From Sediminispirochaeta bajacaliforniensis DSM 16054 (GTDB taxonomy: Bacteria > Spirochaetota > Spirochaetia > DSM-16054 > Sediminispirochaetaceae), in assembly GCF_000378205.1 (NCBI RefSeq), contig NZ_KB899411.1, forward strand, positions 164,216-228,215: a DNA stretch of 64,000 nucleotides. Direction: 5' to 3'. The notes under the pieces are model-generated. The model was not told the DNA's origin. It was given only the letters and a program-made list of their open reading frames with translations, and did no database searches. Of the stretch, positions 45,078-54,791 are shown piece by piece. Positions within the stretch are counted from its first letter, which is position 1. Each line of letters opens with the position of its first letter. Made by a program: the position numbers and the translations under genes.

Positions 45078-45893
45078 TTATTTTTTTATGGGAACTGAAA
45101 AGAGATAGAGGTAACGAGGTTTTTCGGACTGATAATCAAGAGAGAGGAATCTGCCGAGGATGGGACCGGAAGCACGCACATGATTGGAAGACAAACGCCT
45201 TCTCAGCACTTCCAGCTCACATTCCATGACCTTTTCTGCGCTGCTTATCATCAGTGCGGTAAAGAGACATTCGCAAGGGGAAAAAAATATAACGGGCGGG
45301 TTACCCTTTTCTCCAAGAGGCTCCCCCAGGTCCTGTGTGATGGAGAATCCCCAATCCCCCTTAGCCCCTTCACCATGGGCAGTATCTACGGCTTTCAGCA
45401 AGAGAGAATAATGGACCTGTGGCAGATATCGCATCCATCTTCTGACGACCCTTGTCACATCCTGCCGAATAGCAAGCTCTCCGCCGACAATGTTGGCAAC
45501 CCTGTAGAGTCCCGGCCGCATCCCTATCTCCACACTCTCAAGAAGCCGCCTTGCACGGAGCAGTTCGGAACGGTAGGAGTCGATCTCCTTTTTGAGCATA
45601 GAGAGGCGTCCTATTTCTTCCTGCAAGTCATTGCTCTGACCGGCGAGCAGATCAAGGTTCGCTGCCGAATCATTGTGAGAAACCATGGGAGTCACCGTTT
45701 CAAGCGGTAATCCGAAACTCCTCAAAAGTCGGGCAATCAATAATCGGCAAGATTCCTCCGGAGTATAGACCCGATAGTTATTTTCACTGTCCTTAACGGG
45801 TTTGACTATTTCGTGGGTTTCATAGAATCGCAAGGTAGAGGCAGGTGTACCAATCAAATTGGATATGTCACCAATATGCAATTTATCAGCCAT
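45078..45893 (-). CDS. MerR-family regulator
   Basis: A 271-aa regulator. The winged helix begins KLHIGDISNLIGTPASTLRF and is followed by a coiled helix to about 115 (NDLQEEIGRLSMLKKEID) and an unassigned effector domain of about 150 residues, as in the MerR at 24582. I start it at the ATG at 45893, before the family's usual start (GAGGG site); the frame is open 73 codons further up but overlaps the upstream gene. The dyad promoter for the flavoprotein pair follows its stop by 9 bases, so those genes are its likely targets. The gene upstream ends in its own terminator. Confidence 0.87.
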   Translation of the reverse strand: MADKLHIGDISNLIGTPASTLRFYETHEIVKPVKDSENNYRVYTPEESCRLLIARLLRSFGLPLETVTPMVSHNDSAANLDLLAGQSNDLQEEIGRLSMLKKEIDSYRSELLRARRLLESVEIGMRPGLYRVANIVGGELAIRQDVTRVVRRWMRYLPQVHYSLLLKAVDTAHGEGAKGDWGFSITQDLGEPLGEKGNPPVIFFSPCECLFTALMISSAEKVMECELEVLRRRLSSNHVRASGPILGRFLSLDYQSEKPRYLYLFSVPIKK

Positions 45894-45929
45894 TGGTATA
45901 GTTGTCCCTCTTTTTTCGATCGAAGACGC

Positions 45930-45962
45930 AAAAGCAGGCCGCAACACAAAGAAGCGGCCTGC
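45930..45962 (-). terminator. Intrinsic terminator after the flavoprotein gene at 45985
   Basis: On the minus strand a 9-bp stem GCAGGCCGC / GCGGCCTGC with an 11-base loop is followed by TTTT. It separates the flavoprotein gene from the MerR gene, so the first is monocistronic. Confidence 0.8.
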
Positions 45963-45984
45963 CTTGAACAATAGAGGAAAGCCT

Positions 45985-47928
45985 TTACTGCTTCGGAACG
46001 AAATCCGGCAGGCCCCCTGTTGCGGCATATTGGCCGGCAATATATCCGTGAGAGACACAATCCGCCACGGCGTTGGAGCCCAGACGGTTCGTACCGTGGA
46101 CCCCGCCGACACATTCTCCGGCAGCGTAAAGCCCTGGTATCACGTGTCCCCAAATGTCCTGAACCTCGGTCTTCGGAGAAATCTTCAAACCACCCATGGT
46201 GTGGTGGACCGAAGGCCACTGTGGGATTGCATAATAGGGACCATATTCGATCTTCATCATGATACCCTTGTCAATGACCTTGCCGAAATCGGGATCATTG
46301 CCGTTCGCAACATAACCGTTATGCGTCTTGATGGTCTGGACCAGGTTCGTCGCCGGCATATTGACGTTTTGGTTCTTATAGGTATGGCTGTTGATGATCG
46401 CTGCAAGCTCTTCAAGGCTGTCGGCTTTGAAGATTCTTTCGGCCTCAATTCCGCCTTCAAGCTGCGACGCCGATATAAAGCCTCCCTCCTTGGCGATCTT
46501 TTCGCCAAAGATACAAAAAGTCGGAAAACTTCCCGTATCCTGGGCCGCCTTTGAGCAGACATCGCGCCGTTCTCCTTCATTTACATAGCGTTTACCGTTC
46601 GTATCAACATATACGACACCGGCACTGGGGCCGCTGAAGGGGATAACTGCATAACTATCAAGCACCCCGTTGTCGGGATTTGCAAAGGGATACAGCTGAA
46701 TATAGCACATATGAAGGATATCCGCACCAACCTCCTGTGCCATTCGGATTCCTTCTCCGGTTGCACCTACATGGTTGGTAGTCGGAAGATCCTCGGTAAG
46801 AGTTGGTACATACTCGGAACGCATTGCCACATTTCCCGAAAAACCTCCGGTACAGAGAATCACGCCCTTTTTTGCTTCAACATTCTTGAGCCCGTCCTCG
46901 GTTTCAACTCGAATGCCGACAACCCTTCCGTCGCCTTTTGTATCACGATAAATCTGGACCATTTTGGTGTTGGTCATAACAGTTGCATCGGTTTTTGCAA
47001 CGAGTTTCTTCTGTACCTGAACAATATCACTTCCCACACCATGAATAGTCGTATAGGTTCGGTAGCCATAGTGGCCTCCGGGCCTGGTGAGAGATTCACG
47101 AACCTTAAGTCCGTTATCAAGAAGCAGATTGAGATAAAAGGGGGATCCGTACACAAGGTTTTTGACAAGAGCGATATCACCCATATAATCTCCGCCCTTT
47201 ATGGTGTCCTCGATATGCTTTTCAGCGGTATCGGGCGGGAGATTCAGCTTCTTCTGAAACTCGGATGCCAGATTACTGGTATAGGCGGCGTACACCCCCC
47301 CATTAATCTGAGAGTTACCGCCGACAAAGGGCATCTTGTCGATCAGAAGGGTTTTTGCGCCACTATCAGCAGCGCTGTGGGTTGCAGCGAGGCCCGCAAA
47401 GCCACCTCCGACGACAATAATATCATAGCTCATGTCCCAAGTACTTGGAATCGAAGGCGATCCCAACGCCGGTCGTTCCGACTCACCTTGCGCCGCAGCG
47501 ACAGCCTGGCGGACATCGAAATCGGCTACATTTCCCCCCGCTTCTTCTATCGCCGCCTTTACGGCATCAAGGATACCATTACTTGTGTAGGAAGCTCCTG
47601 ATACGGTATCTATCGCAATGCTCTGTTGCTCGACGATGTCTTTGGGCATCTTTTCGAGAGCAACATCGGAGACGCCCGCAGTTTCGGAATGCTTGAGGAT
47701 TTCAACCTTGTCGATCCTCTCCTCCGAAAGCGTTACCTCCACGACCATCCCGTCGTGTACCCCTTTTACCGTTTCCGTATACACTCCGGGTTTCATCGGA
47801 TGTATCGTCCGACCTTCCATTGTATCCGGCGAAACCGTTTTGGCCTCGTCGGAAGCTTGGCCGCAGGCGATGAGAAAAAGCGCCATACAGGCAACAAGCA
47901 GCAGAGAAAGCATTTTCTGGCCTTTCAT
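45985..47928 (-). CDS. Secreted fumarate/urocanate reductase-like flavoprotein lipoprotein
   Basis: A 647-aa envelope lipoprotein (Cys22 in FLIAC). The FMN_bind domain has DTVSGAS, with Ser113 where the usual FMN-bearing residue is Thr; ApbE accepts Ser in the consensus. The FAD domain starts near 168 (YDIIVVGGGFAGLAA). The fumarate-reductase pieces are present: Arg455 in VNEGERRD and His575/His576 in HHTMGG. It is therefore of the same active-site class as the gene at 25464. It is transcribed alone from a sigma-70-like promoter and ends at its own terminator. The nearest regulator is the MerR gene 92 bases downstream. Confidence 0.87.
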   Translation of the reverse strand: MKGQKMLSLLLVACMALFLIACGQASDEAKTVSPDTMEGRTIHPMKPGVYTETVKGVHDGMVVEVTLSEERIDKVEILKHSETAGVSDVALEKMPKDIVEQQSIAIDTVSGASYTSNGILDAVKAAIEEAGGNVADFDVRQAVAAAQGESERPALGSPSIPSTWDMSYDIIVVGGGFAGLAATHSAADSGAKTLLIDKMPFVGGNSQINGGVYAAYTSNLASEFQKKLNLPPDTAEKHIEDTIKGGDYMGDIALVKNLVYGSPFYLNLLLDNGLKVRESLTRPGGHYGYRTYTTIHGVGSDIVQVQKKLVAKTDATVMTNTKMVQIYRDTKGDGRVVGIRVETEDGLKNVEAKKGVILCTGGFSGNVAMRSEYVPTLTEDLPTTNHVGATGEGIRMAQEVGADILHMCYIQLYPFANPDNGVLDSYAVIPFSGPSAGVVYVDTNGKRYVNEGERRDVCSKAAQDTGSFPTFCIFGEKIAKEGGFISASQLEGGIEAERIFKADSLEELAAIINSHTYKNQNVNMPATNLVQTIKTHNGYVANGNDPDFGKVIDKGIMMKIEYGPYYAIPQWPSVHHTMGGLKISPKTEVQDIWGHVIPGLYAAGECVGGVHGTNRLGSNAVADCVSHGYIAGQYAATGGLPDFVPKQ

Positions 47929-47998
47929 CTTAGGCTCCTTTCGTATTGGCTACATCAAAGCACGAAAATGTGCAATTGATTAGTCGTTATCTGGAAAA

Positions 47999-48027
47999 AT
48001 AATGGATCACGCAACAGATTTTGTCAA
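47999..48027 (-). promoter_or_regulatory. Sigma-70-like promoter of the flavoprotein gene at 45985
   Basis: TTGACA (minus strand, 48027-48022) and CATTAT (48004-47999) are 17 bases apart, about 70 bases upstream of the start codon at 47928. Confidence 0.6.
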
Positions 48028-48074
48028 TATTGATTTATCGATAAAAATTTATGATAATTTTAATCGTGAACAAA

Positions 48075-49145
48075 TCACTCCGAATGGGAGTACCCAAGGC
48101 CCGCCAGATACTCCGACAAAGAATGCCGGGTATTGCCGACCCGGCCTGTGACCGTTTCGGAAGCGATCATGGAATTGAGGACCGCCTCCTCGATCGCTTC
48201 TACAGCAGCAAGGAACGGGGTGTCCAGATAGTCGTCATGCAGACAACGGCAATCGATATAGGCCCTTTCCGGAATATGAGGGATGGTATAGGCGGTGGAA
48301 AAAGCAACGACAATCTCCCCACTCCCCCCGGCGATAAAGGAGCCGCAGCGGGCCAGCCCCGCCTCCCCCCGCCGCGCCAGCCTAAGCAACTGACGACTGT
48401 CCAGAGGGGCATCGGTTGCAAGCAGGACAATGACCGAGCCCTGTTCCCGCTGCTCGGGGCGTCTCTTTGTTTCGGAAGACAGGATCGCCAGACGGCTGCC
48501 GACAGGATCTCCGCCGATCCGCAAATCAGGCAGGCGTCCATAGTTGGTCAGAACGAGGGCTCCAAGATTGATGGTCTTGCCATCGACGATAAAGGTTCTG
48601 GAGGCGGAGCCGATACCGCCTTTGAGTTCGTAACAACTCATTCCCCGGCCAGCGCCGACAGCCCCTTCCTGAAGGGTGCCACTTGCCGCGGCAGCCTCAA
48701 CGGCTTGAAAGATATCCGCTTTTTTCAAAACGGGACGGCGAATGTCGTTGAGAAAACCATCGTTGCATTCGAGGACCAGCGGATTGACGGTGCCGGTGCT
48801 CCTGCCGATCTCGGGGTTTTCCCGAAGGGCATGTTCCACCAATCCCTGAAAAGCGGTCCCGACATTCAGCGTACTGGTAAGGATGATCGGGGTCTCGATA
48901 TTGCCGAGCTCGTTAAGCTGGATAAGCCCGGCACTCTTCCCAAAACCGTTTATGACATGGCACGCGGCGGGGACCTTCTGGCGGAAGATATTCCCGCGAT
49001 GTGGAAGAAGTGCCGTAACCCCCGTCTGAATGTCCCCCTCGCAGTAGGTAACGTGTCCAACACAAACCCCTCCGACATCGGCAATCGAGTTCAACGGCCC
49101 GGGCTGTAACCTGCCGGGACATAGTCCCCAGCTCCTGGCAAGCAT
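48075..49145 (-). CDS. P1-family aminopeptidase/amidase (DmpA-like)
   Basis: N-terminal nucleophile-type hydrolase of the DmpA/OAT superfamily, 356 aa, which processes itself into two chains. NSIADVGGVCVGHVTY opens the protein, EGAVGAGRGM lies near residue 200, and the likely cleavage and nucleophile region reads GGIGSASRTF near 213, with the Ser after the Gly as the nucleophile. Such enzymes remove N-terminal amino acids or cleave beta-peptides and amides. The ATG at 49145 has AAGAGGTGAGT ahead; a GTG two codons earlier is possible. Last gene of the nucleoside uptake operon, 65 bases after the hydrolase start region, and its tie to nucleosides is unclear. Confidence 0.82.
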   Translation of the reverse strand: MLARSWGLCPGRLQPGPLNSIADVGGVCVGHVTYCEGDIQTGVTALLPHRGNIFRQKVPAACHVINGFGKSAGLIQLNELGNIETPIILTSTLNVGTAFQGLVEHALRENPEIGRSTGTVNPLVLECNDGFLNDIRRPVLKKADIFQAVEAAAASGTLQEGAVGAGRGMSCYELKGGIGSASRTFIVDGKTINLGALVLTNYGRLPDLRIGGDPVGSRLAILSSETKRRPEQREQGSVIVLLATDAPLDSRQLLRLARRGEAGLARCGSFIAGGSGEIVVAFSTAYTIPHIPERAYIDCRCLHDDYLDTPFLAAVEAIEEAVLNSMIASETVTGRVGNTRHSLSEYLAGLGYSHSE

Positions 49146-49216
49146 ACTCACCTCTTGTCCTCCTCGTAAAGTAAAGCAGCAGCTTCATAGTACGAAGAGG
49201 AACAGGAAGACACAAG

Positions 49217-50176
49217 CTACCGGCCGGTCGATACAATCATTTCATCAAGCCGTTTCAGGCTCTCCAGAAGGTATGAAACAAGCCCCTCACGGTCGATGTC
49301 CAGAAGAACCCGCGCATTCGGAGGCTGGGACGGAATTCTCCTGCGGTCGGCAAGGCTCATGCCGCGGGTAAGCTCTCCCCTGGTTTCTATGGCAACGTGG
49401 TAGTATGCGGATTCAAACAGATCGGGCTTCAGGATCCAGAGGGCGGCGCAAAGGTCGTGCAGGGCACTACCCTCGAAGCCGAATTGTCTGGAAGCGATGT
49501 TGTAGAAATCAAGCAGCTGGGCAAAAAACCGGGAAGAAGCTCCCCCTTGGTGAAGCGCTTCCCACTGCCGGGGATAGATCAGCGCCTTTTCGGTCACATC
49601 AAGGCCGCTCATGGTAATGGGAACCCCCGATGCAAAGACAAGGGCGGCCGCCTCGGGATCGACATAGAAGTTGAATTCGGCCGCCGGGGTGATATTTCCG
49701 TTGGAAAGTCCCCCGCCCATCATGGATATCTCTTCGATCCGTCCACCAAGCTCGGGGTAACGGGTAAGAAGCCCGGCAATATTGGTTAGCGGGCCTAAAG
49801 CAACGATGGAAACCTTTTCGGGGGAAGAAACAATGGTCTCACGCAGGAAAGAAAGGTAATCCACCTCAAGAGGCAAACGGGCTGGAGAAGGCAGATCGTG
49901 GCCATCCATTCCCGAACTGCCGTGGGCGTGTTCGCCCGTTTCAAGCTCCCGTTCCAGGGGTTTTGAGGCGCCCATGACGATCGGCACCCGGCTTTTCGTC
50001 AGTTCGGCAATCATGAGCATGTTTTTCGTGACCAATTCCAGGCTCTGATTCCCGGCAACGGTGGTGAACCCAAGGACCTTTACCAGTTCGGGATGGGCCA
50101 TCAGGGTCATGATGGCAATCGCATCATCATGGCCGGGATCGGTATCGATGATGACAGGACGTACCTTACTCATCAT
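49217..50176 (-). CDS. Nucleoside hydrolase (IunH family)
   Basis: Cleaves the N-glycosidic bond of nucleosides to free base and ribose. The calcium-binding signature VIIDTDPGHDDA lies at residues 8-19 (Asp13, Asp17, Asp18). NFYVDPEAA and the ALHDLCAAL helix, whose Asp is another calcium ligand, appear in the expected order. It is 319 aa, normal for the family. I start at the first of two adjacent ATGs (50176). It overlaps the stop of the permease by 4 bases, so it is made together with the nucleoside transporter and processes the imported substrates. Confidence 0.92.
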   Translation of the reverse strand: MMSKVRPVIIDTDPGHDDAIAIMTLMAHPELVKVLGFTTVAGNQSLELVTKNMLMIAELTKSRVPIVMGASKPLERELETGEHAHGSSGMDGHDLPSPARLPLEVDYLSFLRETIVSSPEKVSIVALGPLTNIAGLLTRYPELGGRIEEISMMGGGLSNGNITPAAEFNFYVDPEAAALVFASGVPITMSGLDVTEKALIYPRQWEALHQGGASSRFFAQLLDFYNIASRQFGFEGSALHDLCAALWILKPDLFESAYYHVAIETRGELTRGMSLADRRRIPSQPPNARVLLDIDREGLVSYLLESLKRLDEMIVSTGR

Positions 50177-51093
50177 GACCGCCCCTTCTTTTGCTCTCGG
50201 CTGCTTCGCCTCACCGCATAGAGGGCAAGTCCGATGATGGTGCCGAGATACGGGATGGTTTTTACCAACTCCGAGGGAAGATTGATGGTCTGCAGGGTGT
50301 TTGCAAGGGCATCGGCAAGGCCGAAGAAAGCGGCCGTTATGGTGGTGCGAACCACCAAACCGCCCCCCATTGCCTCGGCTGCCAGGGCGATCCATCCACG
50401 TCCGGCCGACATATCACGGGAAAACCAGGAGACATAGCCCATGGAGAGGAAGGCCCCGCCAAGCGCGGCAAAGAGCCCGCTCATCAAAAGCGCAGCAAAG
50501 CGGATCCTGAAAACATCGATGCCGACGGACTCGGCCGCATGGTGGTTTTCTCCCACGGCCCTGATCCAGAAGCCCAGAGGGGTGTGGTTCATCAGATACC
50601 AAAGCCCCACAACAGAAAGTATGCAGACGTAGGTCAACAGGTTATGCCCCGAAAGAATATCGCCGAGAACGGGGATGCGCGCAATAAGCGGCAATGTGAT
50701 ATCCGGCAGCACCTTGCTCGGCAGGGAAGAGGATGTCCCCTTCTCTCCTGTCAGGATGGAAAGGAGAAAGATGGTCCCTCCCGAGGCAAAGAGATTCAGA
50801 GCGATACCGCCGAGAATAACATCGGTTTTCATCTTGAGAGTAAACCAGGCAAGGATTGCCGAAAACAACACCCCTGAGAGGATGGCAAAGAAAAGGCCGA
50901 GGGCGGCACTCCCGGTATAGGCGCTTCCGATAACGCCGCCGAGGGCGGCGGTGAGCATAATACCCTCCAGTCCGATATTGACGATTCCCGCGCGATCCGA
51001 GATCAGTGCACCGAGAGCGGCAAAGACGATCGGAGTGCTTACCCGCAGGACCGAAAAGAGAAAACTTGATGAGAAAATGAGATGCCAAAACAT
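50173..51093 (-). CDS. Nucleoside ABC transporter permease (NupQ/YufQ-like)
   Basis: One of two permease subunits of a BMP-type nucleoside importer, 306 aa, with about nine hydrophobic membrane segments. The AGIVNIGLEGIMLTAA motif near residue 35 is the family signature, and SVGIDVFRIRFAAL follows in the coupling region. It starts 1 base after the stop of the first permease and overlaps the nucleoside hydrolase start by 4 bases. The pair resembles the Bacillus YufP/YufQ proteins in order and length. Confidence 0.9.
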   Translation of the reverse strand: MFWHLIFSSSFLFSVLRVSTPIVFAALGALISDRAGIVNIGLEGIMLTAALGGVIGSAYTGSAALGLFFAILSGVLFSAILAWFTLKMKTDVILGGIALNLFASGGTIFLLSILTGEKGTSSSLPSKVLPDITLPLIARIPVLGDILSGHNLLTYVCILSVVGLWYLMNHTPLGFWIRAVGENHHAAESVGIDVFRIRFAALLMSGLFAALGGAFLSMGYVSWFSRDMSAGRGWIALAAEAMGGGLVVRTTITAAFFGLADALANTLQTINLPSELVKTIPYLGTIIGLALYAVRRSSREQKKGRS

Positions 51094-51094
51094 A

Positions 51095-52138
51095 CTATGC
51101 CAACGCCTTTTTCAGGATTCGTCGTTCTTCGAGACCATGGAGGAAACGGTCCGCCGAAATCAGGAGAATGATTACCGCCTGTACGATGGAAACCATTTCC
51201 GCAGGGACATCCGCCTGCCGGGCCATGATATCGGCACCGGTCCGGATATAGGCAAGAAAGAGGGCGGAGCCAAGCACCGGAAGGGGTTTGTTACGGGCCA
51301 GCATCGCCACCAGCGCCCCGTCGAATCCGAGCCCCGGCAGGGATGCCCAGCGAAATCGGTCGTACATGCCGAGAACCTCCACGCTTCCTCCCACCCCGGC
51401 AATGAAACCGGCAAGAAGATGGGCTATGATAATCATGCTGAAACTGGAAAAGCCGGAATACTCCACGAAGCGGTGGTTGAAGCCGAACATCCTGAGGAGG
51501 TAGCCGATACGATGGCGCCGGGAAAAAAGATAGACACCGGCGACAAAACAGAGGCAGATCACCAGGCCGAGGTGAATCCTGGTCCTCGGAATAATACGCG
51601 GAAGCAGTGCGGAGGGAGCCAGCTTTAACGAGGCTATTTCCGTCAGATCTTTGTCGCGTATAACGTTGTTAAGAAGATAAAGACCCACTCCCGCAAGAAT
51701 GCTGTTCATCATAAGCGAGGATACCAGCTCGCTGGCGTTCCACTTTGCCCTGAGATAACCGGGCACAAGGGCAACGACCATTCCCATCACTGCTCCTGCG
51801 GCAATGGCAGCGCTTACATGCAGAAAGGGATTGGCAATGGGAACCAGTACGGCCACAAAGGCGGCGGTCAAACCCGAGAAATAGAAGATCCCCTCGGCTC
51901 CCAGGTTGAAAAGATTTGCCTGAAACAGAATGGCCGTCGAAAGTCCGGCAAAGATCAGGGGAATGGTGAGTTCTATGACATTTCCGAGATAGCGGACATT
52001 TTTCAGGGGACCGAAAAGAAAAAGTCCCATGGTGCGTAGCGGGTTCTTGCTTACCAGTGAGATGATGATGAAGGCAAGCAGGAGCGACAGGAGAATGGCT
52101 ACCGCCAGACGGACCGTTTTAAAAAACCCCTCGTTCAT
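51095..52138 (-). CDS. Nucleoside ABC transporter permease (NupP/YufP-like)
   Basis: The other permease subunit, 347 aa, with about nine membrane segments. The signature LFNLGAEGIFYFSGLTAA near residue 75 and the loop before GSVEVLGMYDRF near the C-terminal half match the family. Its start overlaps the stop of the ATPase gene by 4 bases, so translation is coupled. Acts in the inner membrane with the ATPase, the lipoprotein and the second permease. Confidence 0.9.
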   Translation of the reverse strand: MNEGFFKTVRLAVAILLSLLLAFIIISLVSKNPLRTMGLFLFGPLKNVRYLGNVIELTIPLIFAGLSTAILFQANLFNLGAEGIFYFSGLTAAFVAVLVPIANPFLHVSAAIAAGAVMGMVVALVPGYLRAKWNASELVSSLMMNSILAGVGLYLLNNVIRDKDLTEIASLKLAPSALLPRIIPRTRIHLGLVICLCFVAGVYLFSRRHRIGYLLRMFGFNHRFVEYSGFSSFSMIIIAHLLAGFIAGVGGSVEVLGMYDRFRWASLPGLGFDGALVAMLARNKPLPVLGSALFLAYIRTGADIMARQADVPAEMVSIVQAVIILLISADRFLHGLEERRILKKALA

Positions 52139-53661
52139 GCCTCGTCTCCCTGTCGCTTTATTCCAAGCATATAAAAACCAAGCTCCTTTTCATCGAGATC
52201 GGAAATATCATCGAAACGTGCGGTAATCTCTCCATTAAAAAGGACAATCAAGCTTGTACAGAGATCAAGGAGTTCTCCCAGGTCCGCGGAAACCAGGAGC
52301 ACCGCGGTCTGGTTTCGACTCATCTCGATAATTTTCCGGTGGATTTGTTCGGCGGAATTGATATCCACTCCCCGGGTCGGCTGATCGGCCACCAGGATGG
52401 AAGGATCGGAAGCACATTCCCGTGCGACAACCACCTTTTGGATATTTCCTCCCGAAAGCTGCCCTACACTGTCGGCAATTGAGGAACAGCGAATATCGTA
52501 TTCCCCGACCAGTGTTCTGCTATCGTTTTCGATCTCCCGTTTGCGCAACCATGATCGGCGGGAAAAGCGTTTGTCGGAGAGGCGATTGGTTATGAGATTT
52601 TCCCATATGGCGCCGCCGGTGGCGCATCCGTTTCTCATACGGTCCTCGGGAATATAGGCAAGGCCGAGGGAGCGAACCTGGCCGATATTCCGGGGACGCA
52701 GCTCTTTTTCCCCATAGGAAAGAGAACCTTCCTGCAGTCTGCGCTGGCCGGTAATAAGCTCGATAAGTTCACGCTGACCATTGCCTTCAACACCCGCCAC
52801 GCCAAGGATTTCCCCCTCACGTAACGAAAAGGAGAGCTTTCGAAGCACCGGCCGGCCGTTTGTATCCACAAGGCTCAGCGCCTCCGCACGCAAAGCCTGC
52901 CTGCCGGGGGAAACCCGTTTCCATTTTGTTCCCCCGCTCATGATCTTTCCGATCATCGCTTCGGAAATTTCCCGTTCATCGACCTGCGAGGTCAAAAACC
53001 TTCCGGCAACCTCCCCTTTTCTGATCACGGTGATCCTGTCGCTGATCTGTTTCACTTCCTTCAGCTTGTGTGAGATAAAAACAATGGTATGTCCCCGCTT
53101 TTTCAGCACAAGCAGCTGCTCAAAGAGTTCATCCGTCTCCTGAGGGGTAAGAACCGCGGTAGGTTCATCCAGGATCAAAATCCGTGCACCGCGGTAGAGG
53201 GCCTTGAGGATTTCAAGTTTCTGCATCATGGCTACACCGATATCCTCGACCCGGGCTTCGGGAGTAACCTTCAGTTCAAACTGTTCGGCAACCTCCCTGG
53301 TTTCCGCAATGGCTTTGCCCTTATCGAGCTTGGTATACCGGGAAGGTTCCATGCCCAGCACCAAATTCTCTGCAACGGTAAAGGATGGAACCAGCATGAA
53401 ATGTTGATGCACCATTCCTATGCCGAGATCGATGGCATCCTGGGGGGAACGAATGTGCACTTCCTTTCCTTTCAGAAAGATCTTTCCCTCCGAAGGCTGT
53501 TCCATGCCGAAGATAATCTTCATGAGGGTGGACTTTCCCGCTCCATTTTCTCCACAGATCGCATGGATCTCACCCTCGTTAAGAGAAAATGAGATATTAC
53601 GGTTGGCCACAACCCCCGGATACACCTTGGTGATCCCCTCTAAAACAAGTGCCGGTTCCAT
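52135..53661 (-). CDS. Nucleoside ABC transporter ATPase with two nucleotide-binding domains
   Basis: A 508-aa tandem ATPase, as in the YufO/RbsA type. The first domain has Walker A GENGAGKST (about 38-46) and LDEPTAVLTP as Walker B; its signature is atypical (GVAMMQKLEILKAL). The second domain has a degenerate P-loop (GVEGNGQREL) and the signature LSGGNIQKV with the switch region VADQPTRGVD. One intact and one weak site is the usual pattern in this family. It follows the BMP lipoprotein gene after 13 bases and energises nucleoside uptake. Confidence 0.92.
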   Translation of the reverse strand: MEPALVLEGITKVYPGVVANRNISFSLNEGEIHAICGENGAGKSTLMKIIFGMEQPSEGKIFLKGKEVHIRSPQDAIDLGIGMVHQHFMLVPSFTVAENLVLGMEPSRYTKLDKGKAIAETREVAEQFELKVTPEARVEDIGVAMMQKLEILKALYRGARILILDEPTAVLTPQETDELFEQLLVLKKRGHTIVFISHKLKEVKQISDRITVIRKGEVAGRFLTSQVDEREISEAMIGKIMSGGTKWKRVSPGRQALRAEALSLVDTNGRPVLRKLSFSLREGEILGVAGVEGNGQRELIELITGQRRLQEGSLSYGEKELRPRNIGQVRSLGLAYIPEDRMRNGCATGGAIWENLITNRLSDKRFSRRSWLRKREIENDSRTLVGEYDIRCSSIADSVGQLSGGNIQKVVVARECASDPSILVADQPTRGVDINSAEQIHRKIIEMSRNQTAVLLVSADLGELLDLCTSLIVLFNGEITARFDDISDLDEKELGFYMLGIKRQGDEA

Positions 53662-53674
53662 CGTTTTTTACCCG

Positions 53675-54769
53675 CTATCTCCGGGAAACACGCTCCCTGA
53701 GGGCGTTGATCTGTTCAGATTCCATGCCGAAGGCGGAAGAGACCTCAATCTGCCCTGCGACCAGTTCCTGGGTAACCGCTTCGACCCTGGCCTTCAACTC
53801 GTCGCTCATCACCGCATCGTAAAACTCATTCTTTGCAAGGCCGACGCCACCCTCTTTGACACCAAGAACCTCATGGGTGCCGAATGGAAGCTCCCCGGAC
53901 AGGGCGAGAGAGACGGCCCGAAGTACGGATTGATCGATTCGCTTGATCGTCGAGGTAACAATGTGGGACGCCTTTTGAGGATCGCTCTCCCGGAAAAGCA
54001 TGGCCTGATCGGAGTCGACTCCAATTGCATAGCCGTTTGCCGCCTTTGCTGCATCCATCAAGCCCAGGCCGGTACCGCCTGCCACATTGTAGATGATGTC
54101 GGCCCCGGCGTTGTACTGGACAAGTGAGAGCTCCTTTCCCTTGGCAGGATCATTAAAGTCTCCGGCATAGGAGATAAGCACCTGGATATCGGGATTGATG
54201 TTCAAAGCACCTTCGATATAGCCGACCAAAAAGTCGTTGATTCCCGGAATATCCATCCCCCCCAGAAAACCAATCGTCGCCTCATCATTGGAAAGGGGCA
54301 GATCGGAGGTGGTTACCAGAGCCGCCACCGTTCCGGCAAGAAAGCCGATGTCGTTAGTGGCGTAAAACATCGAATAGACATTATTCGGTGTTTCGACAAT
54401 CGATGTATCGAAGTTGATAAACCTTTGGTCTGGGTACTGGGGCGCCACCTGATTGAGAAGCTCGGTCATCGAACTTCCGGTAATAATAATGTCCCAATCC
54501 CCGTCGATGGCGTCATACAAGGCCGGCTCCCATTTGGTGGAATCCACCCCGGCCTCAATAACCTTGGTCTCGGCGCCGAATTCCCGGGCAACCAAGTCCA
54601 GTCCCCTGTTCGCAGAATCAAAGAACGACTTATCCCCCAGATTACCTGGAATGATAAGAATGACCCGAAGGGTATCAGTATCGACAGGACCCTCGTTTTG
54701 TCCTCCGGCCCATCCGAAACACGCAACCATTACCGTAAGGATGAGCATGCTAAGACATCGTTTTTTCAT
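53675..54769 (-). CDS. BMP-family nucleoside-binding lipoprotein or periplasmic protein
   Basis: Substrate-binding protein of the nucleoside importer, 364 aa. The N-terminus has a signal peptide; a Cys precedes FGWAGG (MVACFGWAGGQ) but the sequence is not a clean lipobox, so it may be lipidated at Cys17 or cleaved after WAG. The mature part has RVILIIPGNLGDKSFFDSA, the start of the BMP fold, then GFLAGTVAALV and ADIIYNVAGGTGLGLM, as in PnrA/BmpA and Med proteins. TTGGAGGT precedes the ATG. First gene of the operon, with a promoter at 54792 and a palindrome at 54839 that the divergent LacI regulator may bind. Confidence 0.9.
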   Translation of the reverse strand: MKKRCLSMLILTVMVACFGWAGGQNEGPVDTDTLRVILIIPGNLGDKSFFDSANRGLDLVAREFGAETKVIEAGVDSTKWEPALYDAIDGDWDIIITGSSMTELLNQVAPQYPDQRFINFDTSIVETPNNVYSMFYATNDIGFLAGTVAALVTTSDLPLSNDEATIGFLGGMDIPGINDFLVGYIEGALNINPDIQVLISYAGDFNDPAKGKELSLVQYNAGADIIYNVAGGTGLGLMDAAKAANGYAIGVDSDQAMLFRESDPQKASHIVTSTIKRIDQSVLRAVSLALSGELPFGTHEVLGVKEGGVGLAKNEFYDAVMSDELKARVEAVTQELVAGQIEVSSAFGMESEQINALRERVSRR

Positions 54770-54791
54770 GTGGTACCTCCAAGATACCTTC

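Noticed and set aside
48051..49109. Long plus-strand ORF of 352 codons
   Set aside because: It lies antisense to the P1 peptidase gene, lacks a ribosome-binding site and shows no recognisable domain; the peptidase reading has clear motifs.
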